Part shown: positions 53,845-62,738 of the stretch, piece after piece
Layout: every line of letters starts with the position of its first letter
How positions within the stretch are numbered: position 1 is the first letter of the stretch
Assembly (NCBI RefSeq): GCF_900240945.1
Contig: NZ_OESG01000014.1
Span: 1,842,015 to 1,906,014, forward strand
Origin: Mycobacterium sp. 3519A
Lineage (GTDB): Bacteria > Actinomycetota > Actinomycetes > Mycobacteriales > Mycobacteriaceae
DNA length: 64,000 bases
Direction: 5' to 3'
The notes under the pieces: generated by a model
Told to the model about the DNA's origin: nothing
The model's input: the letters and a program-made list of their open reading frames with translations, nothing else
The model's database searches: none
Program-made: the position numbers and the translations under genes

Positions 53845-54699
53845 ATGATGCATGGCGTGTGGCGGGTGGCCAAAGTGGCGGTGGCAGCCCTCGCCGCGGT
53901 GAGCGCGGCATGCGCCCCGATTTCCGATGACACGTCGGCCCCTACCGCCGACAAGTGCAAGAAGGACGCGCTGGGGACGCTATACCCGGGCATTTTCACC
54001 TTCGGCACCGACCAGCCGGTGTATCCCCCGTGGTACATGGGCGACAACCCGGCCAGCGGCGAGGGATTCGAAGCGGCGGTGGCCTACGCCGTCGCGGAGA
54101 AGTTCGGCTACACGCGCGACGAGGTGCGTTGGGTGCGGGTGCCGTTCAATGCGGCGCTGGCGCCGGGCCCCAAGACCTTCGACGCCAACCTCTCGGAATT
54201 TTCGATCACCGAACAGCGCAGGGCTGCAGTCGATTTCTCGGCACCGTATTTCACGGTGACCCAAGCCGTCGTCACGGTGAAGTCGTCGCCCGCTGCGACG
54301 GTCACGACCGTGCGCGGGCTGAAGAAGGTCCGGCTGGGCGCCCAGGTCGGCACTACCAGCTACACGGCGGCGGAGTCGGTGAACGGCGACATCCCGATCG
54401 AGGTGTACAACACCAACGGCGACGCCAAGATGGCCCTCAGCACCGGTGAGATCGACGCGTTGGTGGCCGATCTGCCCACCGCCTTCGCGGTCGCAAACGA
54501 GTTGCGGGAGGGTCTGATGGTGGGCCAATTGCCAAGTGCCCCAGGAGATGTCGAGCAGCTTGGGATAGTGCTCGACAAGGGCAGCGCGTTGACTCGGTGC
54601 GTCTCGTGGGCTGTCGACCAGCTACACGGCGACGGCACCCTTGGCCGCCTCGAGCAGACGTGGTTGGCCGATGTGGGCAGGGCGCCGCTGCTGGCTTAA
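53845..54699 (+). CDS. periplasmic solute-binding lipoprotein (amino acid ABC-type)
   Basis: A 284-residue exported lipoprotein: hydrophobic signal with lipobox VSAAC (cysteine about residue 23), then a family-3 type solute-binding domain with FTFGTDQPVYPPWYM, GFEAAVAYAVAEKFGY, and SEFSITEQRRAAVDFSAPYF. Such proteins bind polar amino acids or opines for an ABC importer; no permease or ATPase gene is beside it. ATG 53845 or 53848 is the start. The structured leader upstream suggests control at the RNA level. The TAA overlaps the stop of the convergent small lipoprotein (TTAA 54696-54699). Confidence 0.85.
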   Translation: MMHGVWRVAKVAVAALAAVSAACAPISDDTSAPTADKCKKDALGTLYPGIFTFGTDQPVYPPWYMGDNPASGEGFEAAVAYAVAEKFGYTRDEVRWVRVPFNAALAPGPKTFDANLSEFSITEQRRAAVDFSAPYFTVTQAVVTVKSSPAATVTTVRGLKKVRLGAQVGTTSYTAAESVNGDIPIEVYNTNGDAKMALSTGEIDALVADLPTAFAVANELREGLMVGQLPSAPGDVEQLGIVLDKGSALTRCVSWAVDQLHGDGTLGRLEQTWLADVGRAPLLA

Positions 54700-54953
54700 C
54701 CTGCGGGCCCCGGCGCGAAAGAGGAGCAGGCCTGCATTGCCTGATGCCAGGTGTTCTGGTCGACGCCGGGCGGCGGACCCGCGGCCGGACCGGGTGCGGC
54801 CGGCACGCCGTGCTCGCTGAGGCAGTGCGCGAGACTACCGTGGCCCGCCGGGGCGACCGACGTCGAAGATTGTTGGGGCGCAGGCGAATTCGACGAGCAG
54901 GCGGCGAGCAATGCCGCCGCCGCGACTCCCGCGGCCAGGGCCAGCGCCCGCAC
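54696..54953 (-). CDS. small lipoprotein of unknown function
   Basis: An 85-residue protein with signal peptide [19 protein letters not shown], lipobox LLAAC with the modified cysteine at about residue 19, and a proline/alanine/serine-rich mature region. Two further cysteines (HCLSEHG and QACSSF) could form a disulfide; the HCLSEHGVPAAPG segment is typical of small actinobacterial lipoproteins of unknown role. GTG 54953 shares one base with the stop of the nitrobindin-like gene (TAGTG), so the two are coupled. Confidence 0.75.
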   Translation of the reverse strand: MRALALAAGVAAAALLAACSSNSPAPQQSSTSVAPAGHGSLAHCLSEHGVPAAPGPAAGPPPGVDQNTWHQAMQACSSFAPGPAG

Positions 54954-55582
54954 TAGCCGACGAACCTGGACAGCCGCGCGGACAGATGCGGTACCAGCCC
55001 GCCGTCGGCGTCGACCCGCTCTTCGACATACGCCAGGTCGCCGCCCTCGATGATGCCGTAGAGCCGCTTGGCGCCGCCGACGAGCATTCCCGACTTGCTG
55101 CGTGCCAACGCATCGGTGACCAGTTCCCACGACGACTGGTTGCGGGGGCTGCCGTAGAACAGTTCGATGTAGCCCGCGGAATGTGCGAGCAGCAGTTCGA
55201 TGGCCTGGGACTCCGACGGATCGGCGGGATCGTCCACGAAGCGCCAGAAGCCGGTTTCGCGCAGGCCGGGGGCCTCGTACTCACCGTTCTCGGTGAGCCG
55301 CCAGGAGCGCGCCTCCCAGTTCAGGTAGTCACCGCCGTCGTGCGACACCACGATCTGCTGGCCGAACCGGTAGTCACCGGAGGCGCCGCGGCCCTCGCCC
55401 TCACCGCGCCACACCCCGACCAGTGGAAGCAGCGCCAGCAGCGCGTCGTTGAAGTGCGCGCCCTCCCGCAGGTTCGCGGTGTCCGCAGGCAGCGGCAAAT
55501 CGTCGAACACCGGGATGTTGCGGGCCGCCGTGCTCTTGGCTCGTTCGGCCGCCGCCGCGACGGCGTCGTCGCCGGAGGTCAC
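54953..55582 (-). CDS. nitrobindin-like heme-binding protein (Rv0813c-like, DUF1794)
   Basis: A 209-residue beta-barrel protein of the nitrobindin/FABP-like family. The signature [16 protein letters not shown] near residues 52-67 and the C-terminal [19 protein letters not shown] (including the heme-proximal region near the end) match the family, whose members bind ferric heme and can react with nitric oxide or peroxynitrite. GTG 55582 is chosen; it overlaps the stop of a tiny upstream gene by 4 nt. It is followed by a coupled small lipoprotein. Confidence 0.87.
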   Translation of the reverse strand: MTSGDDAVAAAAERAKSTAARNIPVFDDLPLPADTANLREGAHFNDALLALLPLVGVWRGEGEGRGASGDYRFGQQIVVSHDGGDYLNWEARSWRLTENGEYEAPGLRETGFWRFVDDPADPSESQAIELLLAHSAGYIELFYGSPRNQSSWELVTDALARSKSGMLVGGAKRLYGIIEGGDLAYVEERVDADGGLVPHLSARLSRFVG

Positions 55583-55677
55583 GACTCGTCGGTGATGAGG
55601 CGGTAGAGCGCGTACAGCGCGAACCACGTGATCACCACGACGGCCGCGACGAGCATGATCTCGAAGAACAACACCAC
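55579..55677 (-). CDS. 32-residue leaderless membrane micropeptide
   Basis: GTG 55677 to TGA 55579-55581 encodes a 32-residue peptide with one predicted membrane helix ([20 protein letters not shown]) and a short charged C-terminus RLITDES. TAGACT lies exactly 7 nt upstream on the minus strand, so translation should start at the first base of the mRNA. Its stop overlaps the nitrobindin GTG (GTGA), which makes it the first gene of a coupled three-gene operon. No function is known; it may anchor or regulate the heme protein. Confidence 0.7.
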   Translation of the reverse strand: MVLFFEIMLVAAVVVITWFALYALYRLITDES

Positions 55678-55684
55678 GGCGGTG

Positions 55685-55690
55685 AGTCTA
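55685..55690 (-). promoter_or_regulatory. -10 hexamer for leaderless micropeptide-nitrobindin operon
   Basis: On the minus strand TAGACT ends 7 nt before GTG 55677. The same 6-8 nt geometry is seen for many pur genes in this window. Confidence 0.6.
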
Positions 55691-55746
55691 GCCGCCGAGG
55701 GCGCACCGATTCTCGGCGGTGGTGGTGGCTGCGATCACACGGGCGC

Positions 55747-56055
55747 TCAGCCCTGATCGGGGCACAACGTACTGGTCGCGGCGCTGATGAAACTCTTCGT
55801 CAGACCCTTGTTGTTGCCCAGACCCTTGGAGACGTAGGAAACGACGTCGTCGTACGGGTCACCCTTGGCCAACTTGGCGCAGACGTTGTGGCCCGCGCTG
55901 ATGAGGTTGAGTCCCACCTGCGGCGGGAACGAGATGCCGCTCCTGGTCAGAGCGGCGAGGAAGTCGTCGTCCGGGCTGGCCGTCGACGCGGGAGCGGTAG
56001 CTATGGCGAGGAGGGCGAAGAGTGTTGTCGCGAATCCCCCAATTGCGAATTTCAT
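55747..56055 (-). CDS. secreted DUF732-type small protein
   Basis: A 102-residue protein with a Sec signal peptide (MKFAIGGFATTLFALLAIATA, cleavage near TAS) and a mature helical domain starting DDDFLAALTRSGISF, with two cysteines (HNVCAKL and STLCPDQ) that likely form a disulfide. This is the common mycobacterial DUF732 secreted family of unknown function. Its start lies at the edge of a 483-bp gap containing a hairpin and the 57-bp repeats. Confidence 0.88.
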   Translation of the reverse strand: MKFAIGGFATTLFALLAIATAPASTASPDDDFLAALTRSGISFPPQVGLNLISAGHNVCAKLAKGDPYDDVVSYVSKGLGNNKGLTKSFISAATSTLCPDQG

Positions 56056-56160
56056 GATCGACCCTGTTCATCGTGGTTGTCTCCACGCGACGGCGCGGGA
56101 GCTACCCACAATGGTGGGCCGGTACAGCAAATTTTGGAGCGTTTTCGCGGCGAAAGCCGT

Positions 56161-56188
56161 GCTGCGGCCGGTCTCACCCGGCCGCAGC
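56161..56188. terminator. 10-bp hairpin between the repeat array and the DUF732 gene
   Basis: GCTGCGGCCG (56161-56170) pairs perfectly with CGGCCGCAGC (56179-56188) around an 8-nt loop. It ends where the first 57-bp repeat begins, so on the minus strand it follows the array and would act as a last terminator for sseC transcripts. Confidence 0.55.
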
Positions 56189-56546
56189 CTTCGTCGTCAG
56201 GCGAACCCCAATTGCCCGACTCCTCGTCGGCTCGTGCCGAGCCGCCTTCGTCGTCAGGCGAACCCCAATTGCCCGACTCCTCGTCGGCTCGTGCCGAGCC
56301 GCCTTCGTCGTCAGGCGAACCCCAATTGCCCGACTCCTCGTCGGCTCGTGCCGAGCCGCCTTCGTCGTCAGGCGAACCCCAATTGCCCGACTCCTCGTCG
56401 GCTCGTGCCGAGCCGCCTTCGTCGTCAGGCGAACCCCAATTGCCCGACTCCTCGTCGGCTCGTGCCGAGCCGCCTTCGTCGTCAGGCGAACCCCAATTGC
56501 CCGACTCCTCGTCGGCTCGTGCCGAGCCGCCTTCGTCGTCAGGCGA
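56187..56546. repeat. 57-bp tandem repeat, six full copies plus a partial seventh, each with a hairpin
   Basis: Units start at 56187, 56244, 56301, 56358, 56415 and 56472 and read identically by eye; a partial copy at 56529 runs into the sseC stop codon. Each unit carries the hairpin GGCTCGTGCCGAGCC (6-bp perfect arms, 3-nt loop) and the 3' end of sseC around its TGA. The period is a multiple of 3, so all frames stay open, which explains apparent repeat proteins here. The rest of the 483-bp gap between DUF732 and sseC holds the terminal hairpin and the DUF732 upstream region. Confidence 0.92.
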
Positions 56547-56841
56547 CCTTGACGTCGACCTCGTGGATGCCCGCCCCGGACGGCGCCACGCTCGCGTCGC
56601 CGTTGCCCGCAGGCGACAGCGCGCGCAGCGTCCACGTACCTGGCGCAGCGAAGAACCGGAAGTCACCGGTGGCCGACGCGACGACCTCGGCGGTGAACTC
56701 GTCGGAGGAGTCCAGCAGGCGCACGAACGCGCCGCCGACGGCCTGACCCGCGCCGTCCACGACGCGACCGGTGATCACCGTCTCCTTCTCGAGGTCAACG
56801 CTGGCAGGCAACGTCAGTCCTTGCTTCGGTGCAGAGCACAT
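56539..56841 (-). CDS. sseC2: SseC-like DUF1416 protein of the thiosulfate sulfurtransferase operon
   Basis: A 100-residue protein of the SseC family (DUF1416), with KETVITGRVVDGAGQAVGGAFVRLLD and the C-terminal GIHEVDVKVA, a carboxypeptidase-regulatory-like beta-sandwich. It is always linked to the CysA/SseA rhodanese in mycobacteria and is assumed to act with it in sulfur handling. ATG 56841 follows the rhodanese stop by 1 bp. Its stop codon TGA (56539-56541) lies within the last unit of the 57-bp repeat array. Confidence 0.9.
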   Translation of the reverse strand: MCSAPKQGLTLPASVDLEKETVITGRVVDGAGQAVGGAFVRLLDSSDEFTAEVVASATGDFRFFAAPGTWTLRALSPAGNGDASVAPSGAGIHEVDVKVA

Positions 56842-56842
56842 A

Positions 56843-57676
56843 TCAACTTCCCAACTCGATCGGGGCACCCACCAGGGAGCCGTATTCCGTCCAACTGCCG
56901 TCGTAGTTCTTGACGTTCTTGTGTCCCAACAGTTCCTGCAGCACGAACCAGGTGTGCGACGAGCGCTCACCGATCCGGCAGTACGCGATGGTTTCCTTCT
57001 CGCCGTCGAGGCCGGCCTCGGCGTACAACTTGGCCAGCTCCTCATCGGACTTGAAGGTGCCGTCCTCGTTGGCCGCCTTGCTCCACGGAACGTTGATGGC
57101 ACCGGGGATATGCCCGGGCCGCTGGCTCTGCTCCTGCGGCAGGTGCGCGGGCGCGAGGATCTTGCCGGAGAACTCGTCGGGGGAGCGCACGTCGACGAGG
57201 TTCTTCTGGTTGATCGCCGCGATGACCTCATCGCGGAAGGCACGGATGCTGTTGTCCGGGGCCTTGGCCGTGTAGCTGGTCTCCGGACGCTTCACCGGCT
57301 CCTTCGACAGCGGGCGCCCGTCGAGCTCCCACTTCTTGCGGCCACCGTCGAGCAGCTTGACGTTGTCGTGGCCGTACAGCTTGAAGTACCAGTAGGCGTA
57401 TGCGGCGAACCAGTTGTTGTTGCCGCCGTAGAGGATCACGGTGTCGTCGTTGGAGATACCGCGCTCGGAGAGCAGTTTGGAGAACTGCTGCTGATCAACG
57501 AAATCCCGGCGCACCGGATCCTGCAGATCGGTCTTCCAGTCGAGCTTGACGGCGCCCTCGATGTGGCCGCCGTCGTAGGCGCTGGTGTCCTCGTCGACCT
57601 CGACGAAAACGGTGTTAGGCGCGTTGAGATTGCTCTCGGCCCAGTCCGTACTGACCAGGACGTCGGAGCGTGCCAT
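56843..57676 (-). CDS. cysA2: thiosulfate sulfurtransferase (rhodanese, CysA2-like)
   Basis: A 277-residue two-domain rhodanese, the length of M. tuberculosis CysA2. The active-site loop of the C-terminal domain is C233-RIGERSS, and the N-terminal domain carries the inactive counterpart. It moves sulfane sulfur from thiosulfate to an acceptor such as cyanide or a protein thiol. ATG 57676 follows an AAGGATTTC ribosome-binding site. It lies in the order polycysteine uORF, DUF4395, rhodanese, sseC, so its expression is likely tied to cysteine supply through the leader. Confidence 0.95.
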   Translation of the reverse strand: MARSDVLVSTDWAESNLNAPNTVFVEVDEDTSAYDGGHIEGAVKLDWKTDLQDPVRRDFVDQQQFSKLLSERGISNDDTVILYGGNNNWFAAYAYWYFKLYGHDNVKLLDGGRKKWELDGRPLSKEPVKRPETSYTAKAPDNSIRAFRDEVIAAINQKNLVDVRSPDEFSGKILAPAHLPQEQSQRPGHIPGAINVPWSKAANEDGTFKSDEELAKLYAEAGLDGEKETIAYCRIGERSSHTWFVLQELLGHKNVKNYDGSWTEYGSLVGAPIELGS

Positions 57677-57711
57677 GAACGAAATCCTTTCGATTGCTTA
57701 CTGTTTGAGCG

Positions 57712-58182
57712 TTATGCGGTGGACGGTGCACTCGCCCGTTTCCGGACGCGTGCGACGAGCGGGTAGATCTGGCAGCCGAGGCAGATACCGAAGGCCGCAT
57801 TGAGAAACGCCGCCACAAGCGCGAAGCCGGTGGCGATCAAGCCGAGAAGTTCGACGCCCGAGGCGAATCCGACGACACCGACGACCGCGAACACGAAGCC
57901 GACCAACTGCGCGAACTTCAGTGGTGCGGCCGGTTCCTTCTCGGTGACAGGCCCGAGCCTGGGCGCGACGAAGCGCTGGAAAATCACCCCGTAGGGATGC
58001 CGGCGCGGTCCTTGCCATGCGCCGATGGCGAAGACGACGGCCTGGGCGCCGAGGATCACGGCAGCGGCGAGGAGGCTGACGCCCGCGGCGAGCAGCGTCG
58101 CCACGATCACGACCGTCGTCACCCATGCGGCGAACCGGGGACCCCGCACATCCACTTGCGTGGCTGTGGTGTTGGTCGACAT
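57712..58182 (-). CDS. DUF4395 membrane protein with CxxC
   Basis: A 156-residue membrane protein with about four helices. GICLGCQ near the C-terminus holds the pair C134 and C137, a likely redox or sulfur-relay site. Other conserved parts are WQGPRRHPYGVIFQRFVAPRLG (residues 56-77). It is the first full gene of the sulfurtransferase operon. ATG 58182 has AGGAG at 58192-58196 on the minus strand. It could pass persulfide or electrons across the membrane to the rhodanese; that is inference. Confidence 0.85.
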   Translation of the reverse strand: MSTNTTATQVDVRGPRFAAWVTTVVIVATLLAAGVSLLAAAVILGAQAVVFAIGAWQGPRRHPYGVIFQRFVAPRLGPVTEKEPAAPLKFAQLVGFVFAVVGVVGFASGVELLGLIATGFALVAAFLNAAFGICLGCQIYPLVARVRKRASAPSTA

Positions 58183-58219
58183 GAAGCAGACTCCTGTTGC
58201 GTTGGAGGGGGCTGGGCAT

Positions 58220-58241
58220 GAGCAGGCCGGACCGGCTGCTC
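58220..58241 (-). promoter_or_regulatory. hairpin in the leader between polycysteine uORF and DUF4395 gene
   Basis: GAGCAG (58220-58225) and CTGCTC (58236-58241) pair around a GC-rich core that can itself fold. Nearer the gene, CUCC and GGAG of the ribosome-binding site can pair too. Together these can hide the DUF4395 ribosome-binding site unless a ribosome stalls on the cysteine codons. Confidence 0.5.
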
Positions 58242-58274
58242 CGAGCGGACGCGCTTTAACTCGCGCGGCTGCGC

Positions 58275-58367
58275 TCAGCAGCTACAACAACAACAGCAAC
58301 AACCCGCGACGCGGCACAGATCGACTGCGCGGCGCTTGGTGAGCATCGGCTCGAGGCGGGCGGGCAC
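58275..58367 (-). CDS. leaderless polycysteine upstream ORF (cysteine-sensing leader peptide)
   Basis: GTG 58367 to TGA 58275-58277 encodes a 30-residue peptide. The centre has basic residues (MLTKRRAVDLC), and the end is RVAGCCCCCCSC, with six consecutive cysteine codons and one more before the stop. TAAGCT lies exactly 7 nt before the GTG on the minus strand, so it is leaderless. In M. smegmatis a polycysteine uORF of this type upstream of the same operon is known as a cysteine-responsive attenuator. Low cysteine should stall the ribosome and open the downstream leader; high cysteine should keep the DUF4395-cysA2-sseC operon low. Confidence 0.88.
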   Translation of the reverse strand: MPARLEPMLTKRRAVDLCRVAGCCCCCCSC

Positions 58368-58374
58368 GGCAGAC

Positions 58375-58380
58375 AGCTTA
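58375..58380 (-). promoter_or_regulatory. -10 hexamer for the polycysteine uORF
   Basis: On the minus strand TAAGCT lies 7 nt before GTG 58367, matching the TANNNT pattern and setting the transcript start at the start codon. Confidence 0.65.
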
Positions 58381-58396
58381 CCCAATGACAGGGTGA

Positions 58397-58819
58397 TCAA
58401 GCCAACAGCGGTTGCACCGCGGACCGCAGGTCAGCGGCGTTGGGGACGCCGCTGGTGCGATACCGCGGCCGACCGTCGGCGTCGAAGATCACTGTCGTCG
58501 GCAGCGACAGCACTGAAAGTCGCCGGGCGGCTTCGGGATTGACGTCCATGTCGATCTCGACGTGTGCGACACCGGGCAGTTCCTCGCAGACCTGGTCCAC
58601 CACCCGTCGCACCGCTGCGCACGGCCCGCACCACTCCGCGCTGAAATGCAGGATCGTCGGTCCACTCTCGGAAAGTCCCAGGCCCGAAGTGTCGACGTCG
58701 CTGGCCTCGGAGGCGGCTTTCAACATCCCGGCGCGCAGCGTCAGCAGCCTGCCGACGACGAAGGCGACGCCAAGCGCCGCGATCAACACCGTGACGGCCA
58801 GCACCACCGAAGAGCTCAT
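58397..58819 (-). CDS. thiX: membrane-anchored thioredoxin-like protein (ThiX, Rv0816c-like)
   Basis: A 140-residue thioredoxin with an N-terminal membrane anchor (residues 5-27). The active site WCGPC (C64, C67) is intact and the fold's VLSLPTTVIFDADG region follows. The domain probably faces the cytosol or periplasm depending on anchor orientation, not decided here. Its ATG overlaps the LmeA gene stop (ATGA), so it is coupled to and follows lmeA on the minus strand. The neighbouring sulfurtransferase operon suggests a link to thiol chemistry. Confidence 0.92.
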   Translation of the reverse strand: MSSSVVLAVTVLIAALGVAFVVGRLLTLRAGMLKAASEASDVDTSGLGLSESGPTILHFSAEWCGPCAAVRRVVDQVCEELPGVAHVEIDMDVNPEAARRLSVLSLPTTVIFDADGRPRYRTSGVPNAADLRSAVQPLLA

Positions 58820-59613
58820 GACAATCGAAACCGATCAAGCGGGACGGTTACTCCCTTGGTAATGCCCTCGATGATGATGTCCGAACCCCTGGCGCCCTCA
58901 CTGGTCGGACGGACGCCGAACGGCAGCTTCTGGCCCGGCATGCTGGTGCTGAACGCGGCCAGCACCGCGGGCAGTTTGTCGTCAGGAATCTCCTGGTCAG
59001 CGGTGCCTGCGCCGGTCAGCACCCCGGTCGCGGTGAAAACCAGCGTCGTCTGGTCCGGCCCGCTGATCGACAGATCGACGGCGATGCTGACCTTCTTGTC
59101 GTAATCCGCCTTCCTGGGAGTGCCGGTGAACACCAGCCCCCGGTTGCTCGAGATGCCCGACTCGGTGGTGCCTCCCGTCGCGTCGTTGGTCTCCCGCGAC
59201 GGCGCCTCCACCAGCAGGTCAGGGATGCCCATGAAGCGGCCGACATGGGTCGAGTCGATGATGATGCGGCTTTCCACCTCGCCGACCGGCAGGCTGGCGT
59301 CCGGACCGATCAGCCAGGACGTCTGTGAAGCGTCGACCTGATGCAGGGTCGCCTCGAGTCCGACCTTGCCGACGACAGGGTGATCCACGCCACTGGCCTT
59401 GATCTCGATTTCGTTGTACCGATGGCGGCTGGCCTGGGTGATGAACGGGAAGCCCAGGATGCTGACCCACGGGTCGAAATCCAGGTTCGCGGCCGTGCGC
59501 ACGCTTCTGGCCAGGTGATACTCGGCGTAGATAGCGGCGCCGAAGTCGGTTCCGACGGCGCCGACGACCACCGCGGTTACCGTCGCGATCGCACCGATCA
59601 GCACCTTCCGCAC
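58816..59613 (-). CDS. lmeA: LmeA-type lipomannan elongation factor (DUF2993)
   Basis: A 265-residue exported protein: signal/anchor helix at residues 5-30, then a DUF2993 domain with YNEIEIKASGVDHPVVGKVGL near 65-85 and the C-terminal LPFGVRPTSEGARGSDIIIEG. LmeA (Rv0817c, studied in M. smegmatis) is needed to lengthen the mannan backbone of lipomannan and lipoarabinomannan and binds phospholipid-like ligands. GTG 59613 is the start. Divergent from glnR across 175 bp containing two short hairpins. Confidence 0.88.
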   Translation of the reverse strand: MRKVLIGAIATVTAVVVGAVGTDFGAAIYAEYHLARSVRTAANLDFDPWVSILGFPFITQASRHRYNEIEIKASGVDHPVVGKVGLEATLHQVDASQTSWLIGPDASLPVGEVESRIIIDSTHVGRFMGIPDLLVEAPSRETNDATGGTTESGISSNRGLVFTGTPRKADYDKKVSIAVDLSISGPDQTTLVFTATGVLTGAGTADQEIPDDKLPAVLAAFSTSMPGQKLPFGVRPTSEGARGSDIIIEGITKGVTVPLDRFRLS

Positions 59614-59681
59614 CCGGACATTCTGGCCTACGGACAGTCGTTGCCCTCTTCGGCGCGGCTAACGAGCAGGTGGCGCGCTAT

Positions 59682-59710
59682 CGTTAGATGACTAACGGCC
59701 GGTAACGGCC
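59682..59710 (+). promoter_or_regulatory. twin hairpins upstream of glnR
   Basis: CGTTAG-ATGA-CTAACG (59682-59697) and GGCCG-GTAA-CGGCC (59697-59710) are two perfect inverted repeats sharing a base, about 80-110 nt before the glnR start. A -10-like TATCGT precedes them at 59680-59685. They may be a transcript-leader structure or a protein site. The remaining part of the 175-bp gap shows nothing else clear. Confidence 0.4.
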
Positions 59711-59788
59711 ATATGTCAGGCGTGAATCTGGGAAGTCACCACCGACATCGTTGTCCAGGCGAGGTCCCTATGGCTGCTGGAGGGCCAG

Positions 59789-61458
<1,670 letters not shown>

Positions 61459-61465
61459 CCGACCT

Positions 61466-61487
61466 GTTCACTCTTCGTTCACGTTCC
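61466..61487 (+). promoter_or_regulatory. PHO box upstream of pstS
   Basis: Two 11-nt direct repeats start with GTTCAC (61466-61471 and 61477-61482). The pattern GTTCACnnnnn repeated at 11-nt spacing is the binding unit of PhoP/RegX3-type phosphate regulators in actinobacteria. A reversed half-site (GTGAAC, 61450-61455) overlaps the mshD stop. TACGTT at 61515-61520 is a plausible -10, 32 nt further. Expression of pstSCA should rise when phosphate is scarce. Confidence 0.7.
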
Positions 61488-61558
61488 ATCTCAGAGCCGT
61501 CTACTGGGGCCGCATACGTTGCCGTGGAGTTCAGCAGTCAAATTCGAAAGTGGGATCA

Positions 61559-62689
61559 GTGAAGCTCAACAGCATTGGCAAGGCGCTTGGTACGACCCTG
61601 TCCGCGACGGCGGTCGCCGCGCTGACGCTGACCGCCTGCGGTAGCGACAACAACACCGCGGCGCCCTCCACGAGCGCTTCGGGGACGGGCACCGCGTCCG
61701 CTGCGGCCGACTGCGGGGGCAAGAACTCGGTGACCGCCGAGGGGTCGACGGCTCAGCAGAACGCGATCGCGGAGTTCAACAAGGTGTGGGGCCAGGTGTG
61801 CTCAGGAAAAACGCTGGCCTACAACCCCACCGGGTCGGGCGCGGGCGTCGACCAGTTCATTGCGAAGCAGGTCGACTTCGCCGGATCCGACTCGGCGCTG
61901 AGCGACGACCAGAAGCCGAAGGCGGCCCAGCGCTGCGGCGGCAACGAAGCGTGGAACCTGCCGCTGGTGTTCGGCCCGGTGGCGATGGCATACAACATCG
62001 ACGGCGTCGACAAGCTCGTGGTCAACGGTGAGGTGCTCGCCAAGATCTTCCAGGGCCAGATCACCAAGTGGAACGACCCGGCGATCGCGGCGCTCAACAG
62101 CGGCACCAACCTGCCGGACACCGACATCAAGCCCGTCTACCGCTCGGATTCGTCGGGCACCACCGACAACTTCCAGAAGTACCTGGCCGCCGCGGCGCCA
62201 CAGACGTGGACCAAGGGTTCGGGCAAGGAGTTCCAGGGCGGCGCCGGTGAGGGCGCGCAGAAGTCGTCCGGCGTTGTGCAGGCCATTCAGGCCACCCCTG
62301 GCTCCATCGGCTATGTCGAGAAGAGCCCGGCCGCAGCGGCCAACCTGAAGACCGCCGAGATCGACAGCGGCGCCGGGCCGGTCGCGCTCACCGACGACTC
62401 CACCAAGGCCGCCGTCGCCGCGGCAAAGATCCAGGGCACGGGCAACGACCTGACGCTTGACCTCAACGCCCTGTACGCCAGCAAGGAGGCCGGTGTTTAC
62501 CCGTTGATGCTGGCCACCTACGAGGTCGTGTGCAGCAAGGGCTACGACGCCGACACCGCGGCAGCGGTGAAGTCGTTCTTGACGGTGTCCGCCAACCAGG
62601 GCCAGGCCAACCTGTCGCCCGCCGGATACGTGCCGCTGCCGGATTCGTTCAAGGAGCGTCTGCTCAAATCGGTCAACGCAATTGCATAG
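61559..62689 (+). CDS. pstS: phosphate-binding lipoprotein PstS
   Basis: The phosphate-binding component of the high-affinity phosphate ABC importer. A 376-residue lipoprotein: signal peptide with lipobox LTAC, lipidated C27, then the phosphate domain with SVTAEGSTAQQNAI, AYNPTGSGAGVDQF (phosphate loop) and SDSSGTTDNFQKYL. GTG 61559 is chosen over GTG 61550, since it directly starts the signal peptide (VKLNSIGKAL). It is followed by pstC in the same direction and preceded by a PHO box. Confidence 0.96.
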   Translation: MKLNSIGKALGTTLSATAVAALTLTACGSDNNTAAPSTSASGTGTASAAADCGGKNSVTAEGSTAQQNAIAEFNKVWGQVCSGKTLAYNPTGSGAGVDQFIAKQVDFAGSDSALSDDQKPKAAQRCGGNEAWNLPLVFGPVAMAYNIDGVDKLVVNGEVLAKIFQGQITKWNDPAIAALNSGTNLPDTDIKPVYRSDSSGTTDNFQKYLAAAAPQTWTKGSGKEFQGGAGEGAQKSSGVVQAIQATPGSIGYVEKSPAAAANLKTAEIDSGAGPVALTDDSTKAAVAAAKIQGTGNDLTLDLNALYASKEAGVYPLMLATYEVVCSKGYDADTAAAVKSFLTVSANQGQANLSPAGYVPLPDSFKERLLKSVNAIA

Positions 62690-62738
62690 TTGTCCGGCGC
62701 GACAGCACTATTGCAGTGAGGATGGGTAACGGGAACCG

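Noticed and set aside
53658..53930. 90-residue frame over the leader region
   Set aside because: It overlaps the short ORF, both hairpins and the lipoprotein start in another frame, and begins at a poorly supported TTG. RNA structure explains the region better.
56187..56546. CRISPR array
   Set aside because: Copies are directly adjacent with no spacers and no cas genes are nearby; this is a plain tandem repeat.
56052..56666. Apparent repeat protein with a 19-residue repeat
   Set aside because: The 57-bp repeats are a multiple of three, so every frame is open. The candidate starts lie inside sseC or the DUF732 upstream region and have no ribosome-binding site.
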